Below are positions 8,826 to 16,406 of a stretch of 64,000 bases of DNA, one piece after another (position 1 is the stretch's first letter; each line of letters opens with the position of its first letter). The DNA lies in the IMG/VR virus record IMGVR_UViG_3300025646_000012, positions 56,964-120,963 of that record. The stretch is one strand, 5' to 3'. Source of the DNA: a virus. Position numbers and translations under genes: made by a program. The notes under the pieces are model-generated. The model was not told where the DNA came from and ran no database searches. It was given only the letters and a program-made list of their open reading frames with translations.

Positions 8826-9219
8826 TATAGTACAATGGTCTCCAACTGATATGTTGGAAATTATACTGAACGAACCTGATGACTTTTTAAAGGTACGTGA
8901 GACGCTGACCAGGATTGGTGTTGCATCTCGTAAAGATAAAAAACTATTCCAAAGTTGTCATATTCTCCATAAACAAGGACGATATTTTATTGTCCATTTT
9001 AAAGAGTTGTTTTTACTTGATGGTAAAAAAGCAAACTTAGAAGAGAATGATATTAGCCGTAGAAATACAATTGCAACTTTGTTAAGTGACTGGGGATTAA
9101 TTTCCTTTGCAGTTAAAAAAGAATTAGAGTGTGCACCACTAAGACAAATTAAAATTATTCCTTTTAAAGAAAAATCAGAATGGGAGCTTTGTCCAAAGTA
9201 TAATATTGGTAATAGTTAA
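8809..9219 (+). CDS. regA: RegA translational repressor
   Basis: RNA-binding protein that shuts off early mRNAs by covering their ribosome sites. The 136-residue protein has typical RegA features: IVQWSPTDMLEI at the N-terminus, FKELFLLDGK, and the DISRRNTIATLLSDWGL helix. It overlaps gp62 by 17 bases with a GTG-rich leader (AAGGTGGAAGA), so it is coupled. In T4 RegA also limits its own synthesis; that is family knowledge, not visible here. Confidence 0.94.
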   Translation: MEEQNNIVQWSPTDMLEIILNEPDDFLKVRETLTRIGVASRKDKKLFQSCHILHKQGRYFIVHFKELFLLDGKKANLEENDISRRNTIATLLSDWGLISFAVKKELECAPLRQIKIIPFKEKSEWELCPKYNIGNS

Positions 9220-9221
9220 AA

Positions 9222-10028
9222 ATGGATATAGTAGATCAAGTACTTTCCATACCAAAAAATATAGATTTTTATATCTACGCACCAGGTAGTGGTGGGGAAT
9301 TTTTTACATCTCTTATAGCTTTATCACACAAAAAAACAAGAGAAATATTAAAATTAAAATATTTTGATGGCTTAAAAAATGATGAAGGTTTAATGAGATA
9401 TAATAGACCGCAATATTTTACATATGATGAAAATTTTAAATTTCTAAATCTTAATATAAATAATGAGTTTTATAATGAAGTAGATCTACTTACAATGTTA
9501 GGACATCTCATGAGTCCATTAGATAGAATTAATTATTGTAAAATGTTATTATTTCAAGGTATTTTTCAATCTATGTTACCAAACAGAAATAAAGACGAGT
9601 TTAAGGAAAATATTAATATGTTTAAAGGTGTTAATATTATACTATCTACACACTGGATAGAACTTCCTTTATTAATTAAAACCAAAAATTTTGAATCTAA
9701 AAATTTTGGATTAAAATTATTTGAAAAAGAAAAATACTGGAATGTTATAAACTTAGACCCTCAAACTGAAAAAGGTAGAAATTTAGTTTTAAATTTTTGT
9801 AAAAAATATAAACTTATAACAAATGTTAAAAAAGTAGAGATGCAGTTTAATCACTCAGCATTTAGTAATATAAAATTAAAATTTCCTTTTATGGACTACA
9901 TGGCAACCGGAGATTTTAATTCAATAAAAAATTATATTACAAATCGTTATGGCCCTGATTTGGATTATGAATTTATTGATAAGGCACTTATTGATTATAA
10001 AAAACTAAGAATAGAGCCATATCTATGA
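9222..10028 (+). CDS. P-loop-like protein of unknown function, paralogue 1
   Basis: A 268-residue AT-rich gene just after regA. The N-terminus has a strand-loop motif FYIYAPGSGGEFFTSL (about residues 16-31), like the nucleotide or PAPS-binding loop of sulfotransferase or kinase folds. The C-terminus ends NRYGPDLDYEFIDKAL...RIEPYL. Both features recur in the protein at 10585-11325, so these are paralogues separated by a cupin gene. The stop TGA overlaps the start of that cupin. I do not know a characterised family; a transferase acting with the neighbouring oxygenases is inference. Confidence 0.7.
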   Translation: MDIVDQVLSIPKNIDFYIYAPGSGGEFFTSLIALSHKKTREILKLKYFDGLKNDEGLMRYNRPQYFTYDENFKFLNLNINNEFYNEVDLLTMLGHLMSPLDRINYCKMLLFQGIFQSMLPNRNKDEFKENINMFKGVNIILSTHWIELPLLIKTKNFESKNFGLKLFEKEKYWNVINLDPQTEKGRNLVLNFCKKYKLITNVKKVEMQFNHSAFSNIKLKFPFMDYMATGDFNSIKNYITNRYGPDLDYEFIDKALIDYKKLRIEPYL

Positions 10029-10576
10029 TGTTTAATGAAAATGCCTTAAAATCAATAAGAAATCGAGAGATAGTTATAGGTTATACAACCCCAGACTGGA
10101 ACTATGATATGTATGATCTTATATCATATATGAATACTCAACCAGAGAAATTTAAAATATGGGAACCTAAAAATAGACGTTTAGGTTTAACCAAAATGGA
10201 AGCTCGGAAATCTACACCAGATTTTGCAAAAAATATTATAAAAGATTTAAAAAATACTTTTTATAAAAATCATATTTCATGTCATGCATATTGCGGTTTT
10301 ACTGAGTATAGTAAAAGTTTTGATATACACAAAGATCGAATGGATGTTCTATATCTTCAAGTTATTGGTAATATCGAATGGAGTATATGGAAATCCGATT
10401 CAAATAAAACAAATATAACACCAGATCAAGGTAGTTGTATTCTTAAGGAAAAATTTATGCCGGGTAAATGGATTTGGGTGCCAAGGGGTACATATCATTT
10501 AGTAGAACCTATAGACCCTCGAGTAGGATTTTCATTTGGGGTTGAAAATAATCCTGACCCATCAACATATATTTGA
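10025..10576 (+). CDS. Cupin / JmjC-like 2OG-Fe(II) oxygenase, copy 1
   Basis: A 183-residue single-domain cupin. HxD (H102, D104 in FDIHKDRMD) and a later H158 (PRGTYHLVEP) form a plausible Fe(II) triad. The spacing and the GKWIWVPRGTYH turn resemble cupin_4/JmjC-type hydroxylases. It sits between the two paralogous P-loop genes with ATGA overlap upstream. A second, divergent cupin lies at 11370. Hydroxylation of a protein or small molecule is the family role; the substrate is unknown. Confidence 0.65.
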   Translation: MMFNENALKSIRNREIVIGYTTPDWNYDMYDLISYMNTQPEKFKIWEPKNRRLGLTKMEARKSTPDFAKNIIKDLKNTFYKNHISCHAYCGFTEYSKSFDIHKDRMDVLYLQVIGNIEWSIWKSDSNKTNITPDQGSCILKEKFMPGKWIWVPRGTYHLVEPIDPRVGFSFGVENNPDPSTYI

Positions 10577-10584
10577 GATTCTTT

Positions 10585-11325
10585 ATGTCTGAGAATTATG
10601 ACATTGAATTATTAAAAATACCAAAAAAAATTGATTTTTATAATTATGAGTGTGGCGCAGGTGGTGAATTTTTTCAAAGTATGATTACTCTTTCTTGTCC
10701 TAAAACAAGAAATATTTTATCAAATGATTCTCTTGTTACAAGAAAAATTGGTAATAATGATAATATTTTTTTTTCTAGAAGTGCATATAAACCTCCCATT
10801 AAAATATATTCTCAATTCCCTACAGTCAATTTATTATCGTATCAAAGTATAATAGATTTATATAAATGTCAAATAATTAATAATATGATATTTTTGGAAA
10901 AACCCTGGCCTTTATTTATTAATTATAAACCAAAAATTTATAAAAAATATAAAGATATCCTTTTTATATTTTCAAATCACTGGACAATTGATCCTGAAAA
11001 AATGAAAAAGTTATCTGAATATGAATATTGGAATTTTTTAGATTTAAATCCTGAAACAAAATTTGCAAGAAATTTAATTCGTAAAGTAAATAGAATTATA
11101 GGAATGTTTCCTGATAATATTTTAAACGAACCTCCTATTATTGAAGAGCAATTTGATAGATATCCATTTCTTGAAAATTTTCCATTTTTTGATTGTATTT
11201 TATATAACGATTATAATTCAATAAAATATTTTATTGAAAATAGATATGGATCTAATTTAGATTTTGATTTTATAGATCAATCATTAAAAATGTGGAAAAA
11301 AGTTAGAGTTGATCCTTATCTATAA
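10585..11325 (+). CDS. P-loop-like protein of unknown function, paralogue 2
   Basis: 246 residues from the ATG at 10585 (a TTG at 10573 overlapping the upstream stop is an alternative). It shares with the 9222 protein the motif IDFYNYECGAGGEFFQS near the N-terminus, a middle SNHWT segment (THWIE in the other), NLIRKV, and the C-terminal ENRYGSNLDFDFIDQSL...RVDPYL. The order is paralogue-cupin-paralogue-cupin, which suggests duplication of a two-gene unit. Strongly AT-rich. Confidence 0.68.
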   Translation: MSENYDIELLKIPKKIDFYNYECGAGGEFFQSMITLSCPKTRNILSNDSLVTRKIGNNDNIFFSRSAYKPPIKIYSQFPTVNLLSYQSIIDLYKCQIINNMIFLEKPWPLFINYKPKIYKKYKDILFIFSNHWTIDPEKMKKLSEYEYWNFLDLNPETKFARNLIRKVNRIIGMFPDNILNEPPIIEEQFDRYPFLENFPFFDCILYNDYNSIKYFIENRYGSNLDFDFIDQSLKMWKKVRVDPYL

Positions 11326-11329
11326 AAAA

Positions 11330-11353
11330 TTTACATTGTAATCTTAACATAAT
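11330..11353 (+). repeat. Direct repeat copy 1: promoter-like sequence with damaged -10
   Basis: A 24-base stretch beginning TTTACATTGTAATC matches 22 of 24 bases at 11886-11909. Copy 2 runs on into a perfect TATAAT; copy 1 instead continues AATCCATC and lacks the -10. The two copies flank the cupin gene at 11370-11897 almost exactly, which suggests that gene arrived by recombination at, or duplication of, the hsp20 promoter. Confidence 0.7.
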
Positions 11354-11369
11354 CCATCAAGTTATATAG

Positions 11370-11897
11370 ATGCATAATATAGATTTTAATATATTACATG
11401 AATTACTAATAAATAAAAGACCTAAATTATTAGGAAATATAACTTTGTCAAAAGACAACTCATTTGAAGATATGACAGAGGTAATGGATTTTTTAAATAA
11501 TCTGGATAATTCAAACGATAAAGTTTATAGATCTGAAATTGATATGATTGAGGTCCATTTCTTACAAAAACAAAATAATTGCCCTCAAATAATAAAAAAT
11601 ATTTCAAAAAATTTAAAGAAATTTGAACCTTTTAAAAGTCGTGAGCTGAATGTAGTAGGATTCATAGGATTTGATAATGCAATTGGTTATAATTGGCACT
11701 ACGACGATTATCATTTAGTGGCAATGAATATTATAGGTAATACTACTTGGTATTTTAAAGATGGTAGTACAATTGAAATGAATCCAGGAGATTTAATGTT
11801 CGTCCCAAGTCCGATAGAACATAAGGTGGTAGGTACAACAGAAAGATTTACAATTAGTTTTTGTTGTCTCATCAATAAAAATAGGTTTACATTGTAA
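11370..11897 (+). CDS. Cupin / JmjC-like 2OG-Fe(II) oxygenase, copy 2
   Basis: 175 residues. The Fe(II)-binding pattern is H110-x-D112 (YNWHYDDYH) with H151 (SPIEHKVVG), and MNPGDLMFVPSP is the typical cupin turn. It is distantly similar in layout to the 10025 protein but with little sequence identity by eye. It is flanked by the 24-base promoter repeats at 11330 and 11886, and its last codons contain the -35 element of the hsp20 promoter. Confidence 0.65.
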   Translation: MHNIDFNILHELLINKRPKLLGNITLSKDNSFEDMTEVMDFLNNLDNSNDKVYRSEIDMIEVHFLQKQNNCPQIIKNISKNLKKFEPFKSRELNVVGFIGFDNAIGYNWHYDDYHLVAMNIIGNTTWYFKDGSTIEMNPGDLMFVPSPIEHKVVGTTERFTISFCCLINKNRFTL

Positions 11898-11909
11898 TCC
11901 TAACATGAT
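11886..11909 (+). repeat. Direct repeat copy 2 (intact promoter copy)
   Basis: Matches copy 1 at 11330-11353 with two mismatches. This copy overlaps the end of the cupin gene and continues into the hsp20 promoter. Confidence 0.7.
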
Positions 11910-11914
11910 ATAAT
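11886..11914 (+). promoter_or_regulatory. Early-type promoter for hsp20
   Basis: TTTACA (11886-11891), 17-base spacer ending ATGA, perfect TATAAT (11909-11914). It overlaps the 3' end of the upstream cupin gene. Confidence 0.8.
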
Positions 11915-11924
11915 GGAATTACTA

Positions 11925-11932
11925 TATAAATA
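11925..11932 (+). promoter_or_regulatory. T4-type late promoter TATAAATA upstream of hsp20
   Basis: An exact TATAAATA lies 11 bases after the early -10 and about 60 bases before the hsp20 ATG. With gp55 encoded in the window this would give hsp20 both early and late expression. Confidence 0.65.
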
Positions 11933-11990
11933 ACAACGAGTGCGGATACTCCGGCTCGAAATTTAATCTTGCTTGTAGAAGGAGATAACT

Positions 11991-12500
11991 ATGACAGGCG
12001 TTACATCACTATTTCCCCGTTCATCTTTTGTAGGGTTTGATCATCTATTTAATGAGCTCGAACATGTAGCTCGTCATGCTAATGATCACTATCCTCCTCA
12101 CAACATTCTTAAAACTGGTGAGACAGACTATCTGATCGAATTAGCTGTTGCAGGCTTCTCTCGAGAAGAGCTCTCAATAGAAGTTAAGGATCGTACTCTT
12201 ACAATTACGGGTGAACATACTAGCAAAGGTCGCGAATACATTCATCGTGGTATTTCTACAAAGAAGTTCAAACGCACCTTTAGGCTGTCCGAACACGTTC
12301 AAGTACACGGAGCAGATCTCAGAGACGGAATATTGTCAGTTGAATTGAAATATGTAGTCCCTGAAGAACTGAAGCCTCGTAAAATCGAAATCGGTCATTA
12401 CGAGGGATTATCAAATGACACAATTAGTACAGACACTAAACAACTACTCACTGAAACCCCTTGGATCGGCACTGGCGGGTCTTCTAGTACGGTTGGGTAA
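11991..12500 (+). CDS. hsp20: Small heat-shock protein Hsp20
   Basis: Alpha-crystallin-domain chaperone, a standard gene of marine T4-like phages, thought to protect scaffold or host proteins during infection. The domain runs from about residue 40 to 135 (YLIELAVAGFSREELSIEVKDRTLTI at its core, then the DGILSVEL strand). It has a very strong ribosome site, AAGGAGATAACT, before the ATG. The C-terminal 28 codons overlap another frame (12415-12672). Expression is probably early and late from the two promoters upstream. Confidence 0.95.
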   Translation: MTGVTSLFPRSSFVGFDHLFNELEHVARHANDHYPPHNILKTGETDYLIELAVAGFSREELSIEVKDRTLTITGEHTSKGREYIHRGISTKKFKRTFRLSEHVQVHGADLRDGILSVELKYVVPEELKPRKIEIGHYEGLSNDTISTDTKQLLTETPWIGTGGSSSTVG

Positions 12501-12672
12501 TTTCTTTGTTATTCTCTTTAATGCTTATGTAGAAGCAAGAGAAAAACAAGCAGCTTATGAATTGGCAAGATATCTAAAACAAAATAGAGATTTTGCTAGT
12601 TACAGTGAGATTGATTTGTTCCATATGATTCTAGAACGTAAACTAGATTCTGAGAACAAAACAAAAGGTTGA
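12415..12672 (+). CDS. Small protein overlapping the hsp20 3' end
   Basis: 85 residues; the first 28 codons lie inside hsp20 in another frame. GAGGG upstream of the ATG supports the start. After a hydrophobic segment (about residues 16-38, LGSALAGLLVRLGNFFVILF) comes AYVEAREKQAAYELARYLKQN, like the short DUF1127-type helices. It may be a membrane-associated regulator. A hairpin follows the stop. The overlap of 86 bases is long, so translation might start further in. Confidence 0.55.
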   Translation: MTQLVQTLNNYSLKPLGSALAGLLVRLGNFFVILFNAYVEAREKQAAYELARYLKQNRDFASYSEIDLFHMILERKLDSENKTKG

Positions 12673-12689
12673 TCGCTTAATAGATCCGA

Positions 12690-12712
12690 GAGGGGCCAAC
12701 GGTTAGCCCCTC
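12690..12712 (+). terminator. Hairpin, possible terminator or processing site
   Basis: GAGGGGC (12690-12696), 9-base loop, GCCCCTC (12706-12712), followed by ACTTTATTAAAGT rather than a run of T. It is a strong stem but a weak T tract, so it may only attenuate transcription or stabilise the mRNA end. Confidence 0.5.
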
Positions 12713-12738
12713 ACTTTATTAAAGTGAAAGGATACATT

Positions 12739-12945
12739 ATGCAACTATCTAGATCTAATATGCTTGAAGTTATTCACGATCATGCCATGGCACATATTAA
12801 TAAACATCGCATGAATGTGGAGGTTTATCTTGCTAATCCAGTTGGCGTAGGTGAACACCCAGATATTATGGAAGCTATTGAAAAAGAACTTGAAGAAATG
12901 GCTAAATATCATGATCACATAGAGGTATTGAAAGAATACTTCTAA
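12739..12945 (+). CDS. Conserved small marine T4-like phage protein
   Basis: 68 residues from the ATG at 12739, which has AAAGGA at good spacing; a GTG at 12724 is less likely. The sequence MLEVIHDHAMAHINKHRMNVEVYL...IMEAIEKELEEMAKYHDH is a pattern I remember from cyanophage genomes as a conserved hypothetical protein. It is acidic, helical and soluble. It is first of three small genes before the terminator at 13470. Confidence 0.78.
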   Translation: MQLSRSNMLEVIHDHAMAHINKHRMNVEVYLANPVGVGEHPDIMEAIEKELEEMAKYHDHIEVLKEYF

Positions 12946-12970
12946 AATATAAACACACAGGAGAGTAAAA

Positions 12971-13246
12971 ATGGCACACGTTCCGTACTACGGAGAAGAT
13001 CTCTCAAACACACAGGAGAAAAAAGAAATGGTTTACAACTTTAACCAACTCATTGAACACAACGTAAAGATGATGGATGCTTTTATTGATCTTAAGACTG
13101 AAGGCTGGAAGTCATATTCAAATGCACTCAATCAGTATACATTCAATTTTTTCAGTAAACAACTGAAGAGCATGGATGAATCAGTAGAAAAAATGTCAGT
13201 TGAAATGAAAGGTGCTATGAAGCCTTTCCGTGGAGTATGTAAATAA
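12971..13246 (+). CDS. Small helical protein, possibly phasin-like
   Basis: 91 residues with a clean GGAG ribosome site. The helical stretch from about residue 20 to 85 (MVYNFNQLIEHNVKMMDAF then SMDESVEKMSVEMKGAM) and its partner gene downstream resemble paired helical proteins of the phasin type, but this is only a resemblance. TAATG overlap with the next gene indicates coupling. Confidence 0.72.
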   Translation: MAHVPYYGEDLSNTQEKKEMVYNFNQLIEHNVKMMDAFIDLKTEGWKSYSNALNQYTFNFFSKQLKSMDESVEKMSVEMKGAMKPFRGVCK

Positions 13247-13464
13247 TGGCAAAGAATCCTTTTGAAATCCGTGCAGAAATGATTACTCTTGCAAAAGAGT
13301 ATCTTGACCAAGTTACTGCTCTTAATATTGAAGCAGCCACCAAGATGATGGAGCAGGGCAAGCTTCAAGTTGAAGAATACCAGAAAGCCGTCCAGATGTA
13401 TTCGATGGATGACCTAATGGCAAAAGCCAAAGAGATGTACACCTTCGTCTCTACCAAGGAATAA
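13246..13464 (+). CDS. Small helical partner protein
   Basis: 72 residues, start overlapping the stop of the previous gene. The body is helical, with EYLDQVTALNIEAATKMMEQG and VEEYQKAVQMYSMDDLMAKA, again phasin-like in feel. It is followed directly by a strong terminator, so it ends the hsp20 operon. Function unknown. Confidence 0.72.
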   Translation: MAKNPFEIRAEMITLAKEYLDQVTALNIEAATKMMEQGKLQVEEYQKAVQMYSMDDLMAKAKEMYTFVSTKE

Positions 13465-13469
13465 AATTA

Positions 13470-13491
13470 GGCGGCTTCGGCCGCCTTTTTT
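13470..13491 (+). terminator. Rho-independent terminator
   Basis: GGCGGC, a TTCG tetraloop, GCCGCC, then six T residues (13486-13491). A textbook terminator that ends the hsp20 operon directly ahead of the gp43 promoter. Confidence 0.92.
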
Positions 13492-13492
13492 A

Positions 13493-13521
13493 TTTACATT
13501 GACTCGTTTGTATTATATAAT
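13493..13521 (+). promoter_or_regulatory. Early-type promoter for DNA polymerase gp43
   Basis: TTTACA (13493-13498), 17-base spacer, TATAAT (13516-13521), starting inside the T tract of the terminator. The next start codon is the gp43 ATG at 13559. Confidence 0.82.
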
Positions 13522-13558
13522 ATACACGAGATAGGTTTATGTATCATAGGTAGGACAT

Positions 13559-16051
13559 ATGAAATTTTTTACATCTGTAAATCGTTACGGTAGTCAGATT
13601 TTGTATTGCGGATATAATGAAAGTGGATACCGCATTGAAAATAAAGTTCACTTTAAACCAACACTTTTTGTAAAAGCAAATAAACCAACCGAGTGGATTG
13701 CACTTGATAACACACCGGTTGAACCAATCCAATTTGAATCCATGCGTGAAGCAACCGATTTCATTAATCGGTACGAGGAAGTCGAAGGGTTCAAGGTATA
13801 TGGTAATACAAATTTTGTTCAACAATTTATTACAGAGCGCTTTCCCAATGAAATTCCTTGGGACATTAACGATATTAATATTGTCAATTTTGACATTGAG
13901 GTTGCATCAGATGATGGTTTTCCACGACCCGAGGAAGCTTCACAACCTATTATTTCAATTGCATTAAAATCCAGCAAATCATCCATTTATCACGTTTGGG
14001 GTCTCGGTGATTATGACTACACCAAATGTGAAGTTGAAATGTATGGTGATCTAATCCAGTATCATAAATGTGCTACTGAAGAAGAGTTGCTTGCCAGGTT
14101 TCACAAATATTGGTGCGATAATCGTCCTGATATTATTACCGGTTGGAATTGTAGATTTTTTGACGTTCCATATATTGTAAATCGTATTCGTAAAATTGGA
14201 TCGGAGGAAGCGGCCAAAAGACTCTCGCCTTGGAATAGAGTAAATGAAAACAATATTACCGTTCAGAATAAAACAAACTATGGGTATGATATTGTAGGCA
14301 TTCAACAGGCTGATTATCTAGAACTATTCAAAAAGTTTGGTTATTCGTATGGTACTCTTGAATCATATAAGCTCGACCACGTGGCTAATGTGGTGCTAGG
14401 CGACCGTAAGCTCTCGTACGAAGAGGTTGGTAACCTATACACACTGTATCAAACCAACCACCAAAAATTTATTGATTATAACATCAAGGACGTTCAACTT
14501 GTGAATCGTCTAGAGGAAAAGATGGGACTTATCAGCCTTGCTTTGACCATGGCATATAAGGCTGGTGTGAACCTGGAAACCACATTTGGTACAACTGCCA
14601 TTTGGGATTCAATTATTTACCGTGAGTTGAATAAAAAGAAAATTGCACTTCCGCCTAATATACACACATCAAAAAGTGATTACCCAGGTGGTTATGTAAA
14701 AGATCCGCAGGTGGGTAAACACGAGTGGGTTGTATCATTTGACCTTAATTCACTTTATCCAAATCTTATTGTTCAATACAACATGTCGCCTGAAACATTG
14801 GTGGGTCAAACAGAGCCAGATAATGTTGATTATTATCTCATGCTAAATAAAAAGGTTGAAAGTGAATTTGCTGTAGCCGCAAATGGATCTACATATCGTA
14901 AGGATTTCCAAGGTATTCTGCCCTTAATCATTGAATCGTATTATGCCGAGCGGACAACAATTAAAAATGCCATGTTGTCGGCAAAACAAGAGTATGAAAA
15001 AAATAAATCAGTTGAATTAGAACGTAAAATCAATCAACTTGAAAATCGCCAAATGGCAATTAAAATTCTTTTGAACTCTTTGTATGGTGCTCTTGGTAAT
15101 CAGCACTTCCGATACTTTGACATTCGTTTGGCAAAAGGTATTACACTTTCAGGTCAATTGGCAATCCGTTGGGCGGAAAGAGCAATCAATAATGAATTAA
15201 ATAAAATTCTTAAAACAAATGATTTTGATTATGTTATTGCCATTGATACGGATTCGCTATATCTTAATCTAGGTCCGTTAGTTGAAAAACTCAAACCCAA
15301 AAATCCAGTTGCTGCATTGGATAAGATTTGTTCCGAACATCTTGAAAAAGTTCTATTGGATGCCTATGCCGATTTGTTTGAAAAGACAAATGCATATAAA
15401 AACCGGATGGTTATGAAACGTGAATCCATTGCTGACCGTGGTATCTGGACTGCCAAAAAGAGATATATCCTTAATGTTCATAACAATGAGGGTGTGCAAT
15501 ATGCCGAACCTAAACTTAAGATTATGGGCATTGAGGCGATTAAATCATCCACACCACAAATCGTCCGAGACAAATTTAAAGATGCCTTTAAAATTATTGT
15601 AAATGGATCTGAGGCTGAAACACAAAAGTTTATCCTTGAATTTAAAAATGAATTTAAACAATATCCTCCACATATGGTTGCATTTCCCCGTGGTGTATCC
15701 AATGTGAGTGATTGGTTTGACCGAAAGACAATTTACAAAAAAGGCACACCAATTCACGTCCGGGGTAGTCTCCTATATAATAACGAGCTGAAACAAAGAG
15801 GATTGGATAAAAAAATTATGCCAATCCAAAACGGCGAAAAAATCAAATTCTGCTATCTTAAAATGCCCAACCCAATCAAGGAAAATATTATCGCCTTTCC
15901 TGATTATCTACCTGCGGAATTTAAGCTTGAAAAATATGTTGATTATGATACTCAGTTTGAAAAAACATTTATTGAACCACTGAAACTTATTCTGGATGCC
16001 ATCGGATGGGAAGTAGAACCATCGGCAAGCCTTGACTCATTCTTTGTATAG
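13559..16051 (+). CDS. 43: Family B DNA polymerase gp43
   Basis: Replicative polymerase with proofreading. Exo I is FDIEVASDDG (D112, E114) and Exo III is in YNIKDVQLVNRLEEK. Polymerase motif A DLNSLYPN lies near residue 394, motif B KILLNSLYG near 502, and motif C DTDS near 562. At 830 residues it is a complete single-chain polymerase, with no intein or split. It is preceded by its own promoter and followed 8 bases later by mazG with GGAGAA. Confidence 0.97.
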   Translation: MKFFTSVNRYGSQILYCGYNESGYRIENKVHFKPTLFVKANKPTEWIALDNTPVEPIQFESMREATDFINRYEEVEGFKVYGNTNFVQQFITERFPNEIPWDINDINIVNFDIEVASDDGFPRPEEASQPIISIALKSSKSSIYHVWGLGDYDYTKCEVEMYGDLIQYHKCATEEELLARFHKYWCDNRPDIITGWNCRFFDVPYIVNRIRKIGSEEAAKRLSPWNRVNENNITVQNKTNYGYDIVGIQQADYLELFKKFGYSYGTLESYKLDHVANVVLGDRKLSYEEVGNLYTLYQTNHQKFIDYNIKDVQLVNRLEEKMGLISLALTMAYKAGVNLETTFGTTAIWDSIIYRELNKKKIALPPNIHTSKSDYPGGYVKDPQVGKHEWVVSFDLNSLYPNLIVQYNMSPETLVGQTEPDNVDYYLMLNKKVESEFAVAANGSTYRKDFQGILPLIIESYYAERTTIKNAMLSAKQEYEKNKSVELERKINQLENRQMAIKILLNSLYGALGNQHFRYFDIRLAKGITLSGQLAIRWAERAINNELNKILKTNDFDYVIAIDTDSLYLNLGPLVEKLKPKNPVAALDKICSEHLEKVLLDAYADLFEKTNAYKNRMVMKRESIADRGIWTAKKRYILNVHNNEGVQYAEPKLKIMGIEAIKSSTPQIVRDKFKDAFKIIVNGSEAETQKFILEFKNEFKQYPPHMVAFPRGVSNVSDWFDRKTIYKKGTPIHVRGSLLYNNELKQRGLDKKIMPIQNGEKIKFCYLKMPNPIKENIIAFPDYLPAEFKLEKYVDYDTQFEKTFIEPLKLILDAIGWEVEPSASLDSFFV

Positions 16052-16059
16052 GAGAAACT

Positions 16060-16353
16060 ATGGAACTCGTTGAAAAAATTGCCCAATGGCACCGTGATCG
16101 TAATCTTATTGATGGCAGCACTGATAAGGACCAATATATGAAATTGATCCAAGAGGCAGGTGAACTATCTGATAGCATCTGCAAGGGTAAGGATATCCGT
16201 GACGATATTGGTGATATGATGGTTGTTCTTATTAATATTATGACCCGCAATAACCTATCCATGGAAGAATGTCTACAGGTTGCCTATGATGATATCAAGG
16301 ACCGCAAGGGTAGAATGATTGATGGAATTTTTGTAAAAGAAGCAGATTTGTAG
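16060..16353 (+). CDS. mazG: MazG-like nucleotide pyrophosphohydrolase
   Basis: 97-residue all-helical NTP-PPase. The metal-binding signature EAGELSDSICKGKD...DDIGDMMVVL (EExxE-type followed by ExxD-type) is intact. Phage MazG proteins are thought to hydrolyse dNTPs or lower (p)ppGpp-like signals in starved hosts; substrate varies. RBS TAGGAGAAACT. Shares the gp43 transcript. Confidence 0.88.
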   Translation: MELVEKIAQWHRDRNLIDGSTDKDQYMKLIQEAGELSDSICKGKDIRDDIGDMMVVLINIMTRNNLSMEECLQVAYDDIKDRKGRMIDGIFVKEADL

Positions 16354-16382
16354 TTTACATTTTTGCTAAATAATATTATAAT
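16354..16382 (+). promoter_or_regulatory. Early-type promoter for the TAGT-like gene
   Basis: TTTACA (16354-16359), 17-base spacer, TATAAT (16377-16382), starting directly after the mazG stop. Confidence 0.8.
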
Positions 16383-16406
16383 GGATCTATTCAATGTGAG
16401 GTTACC

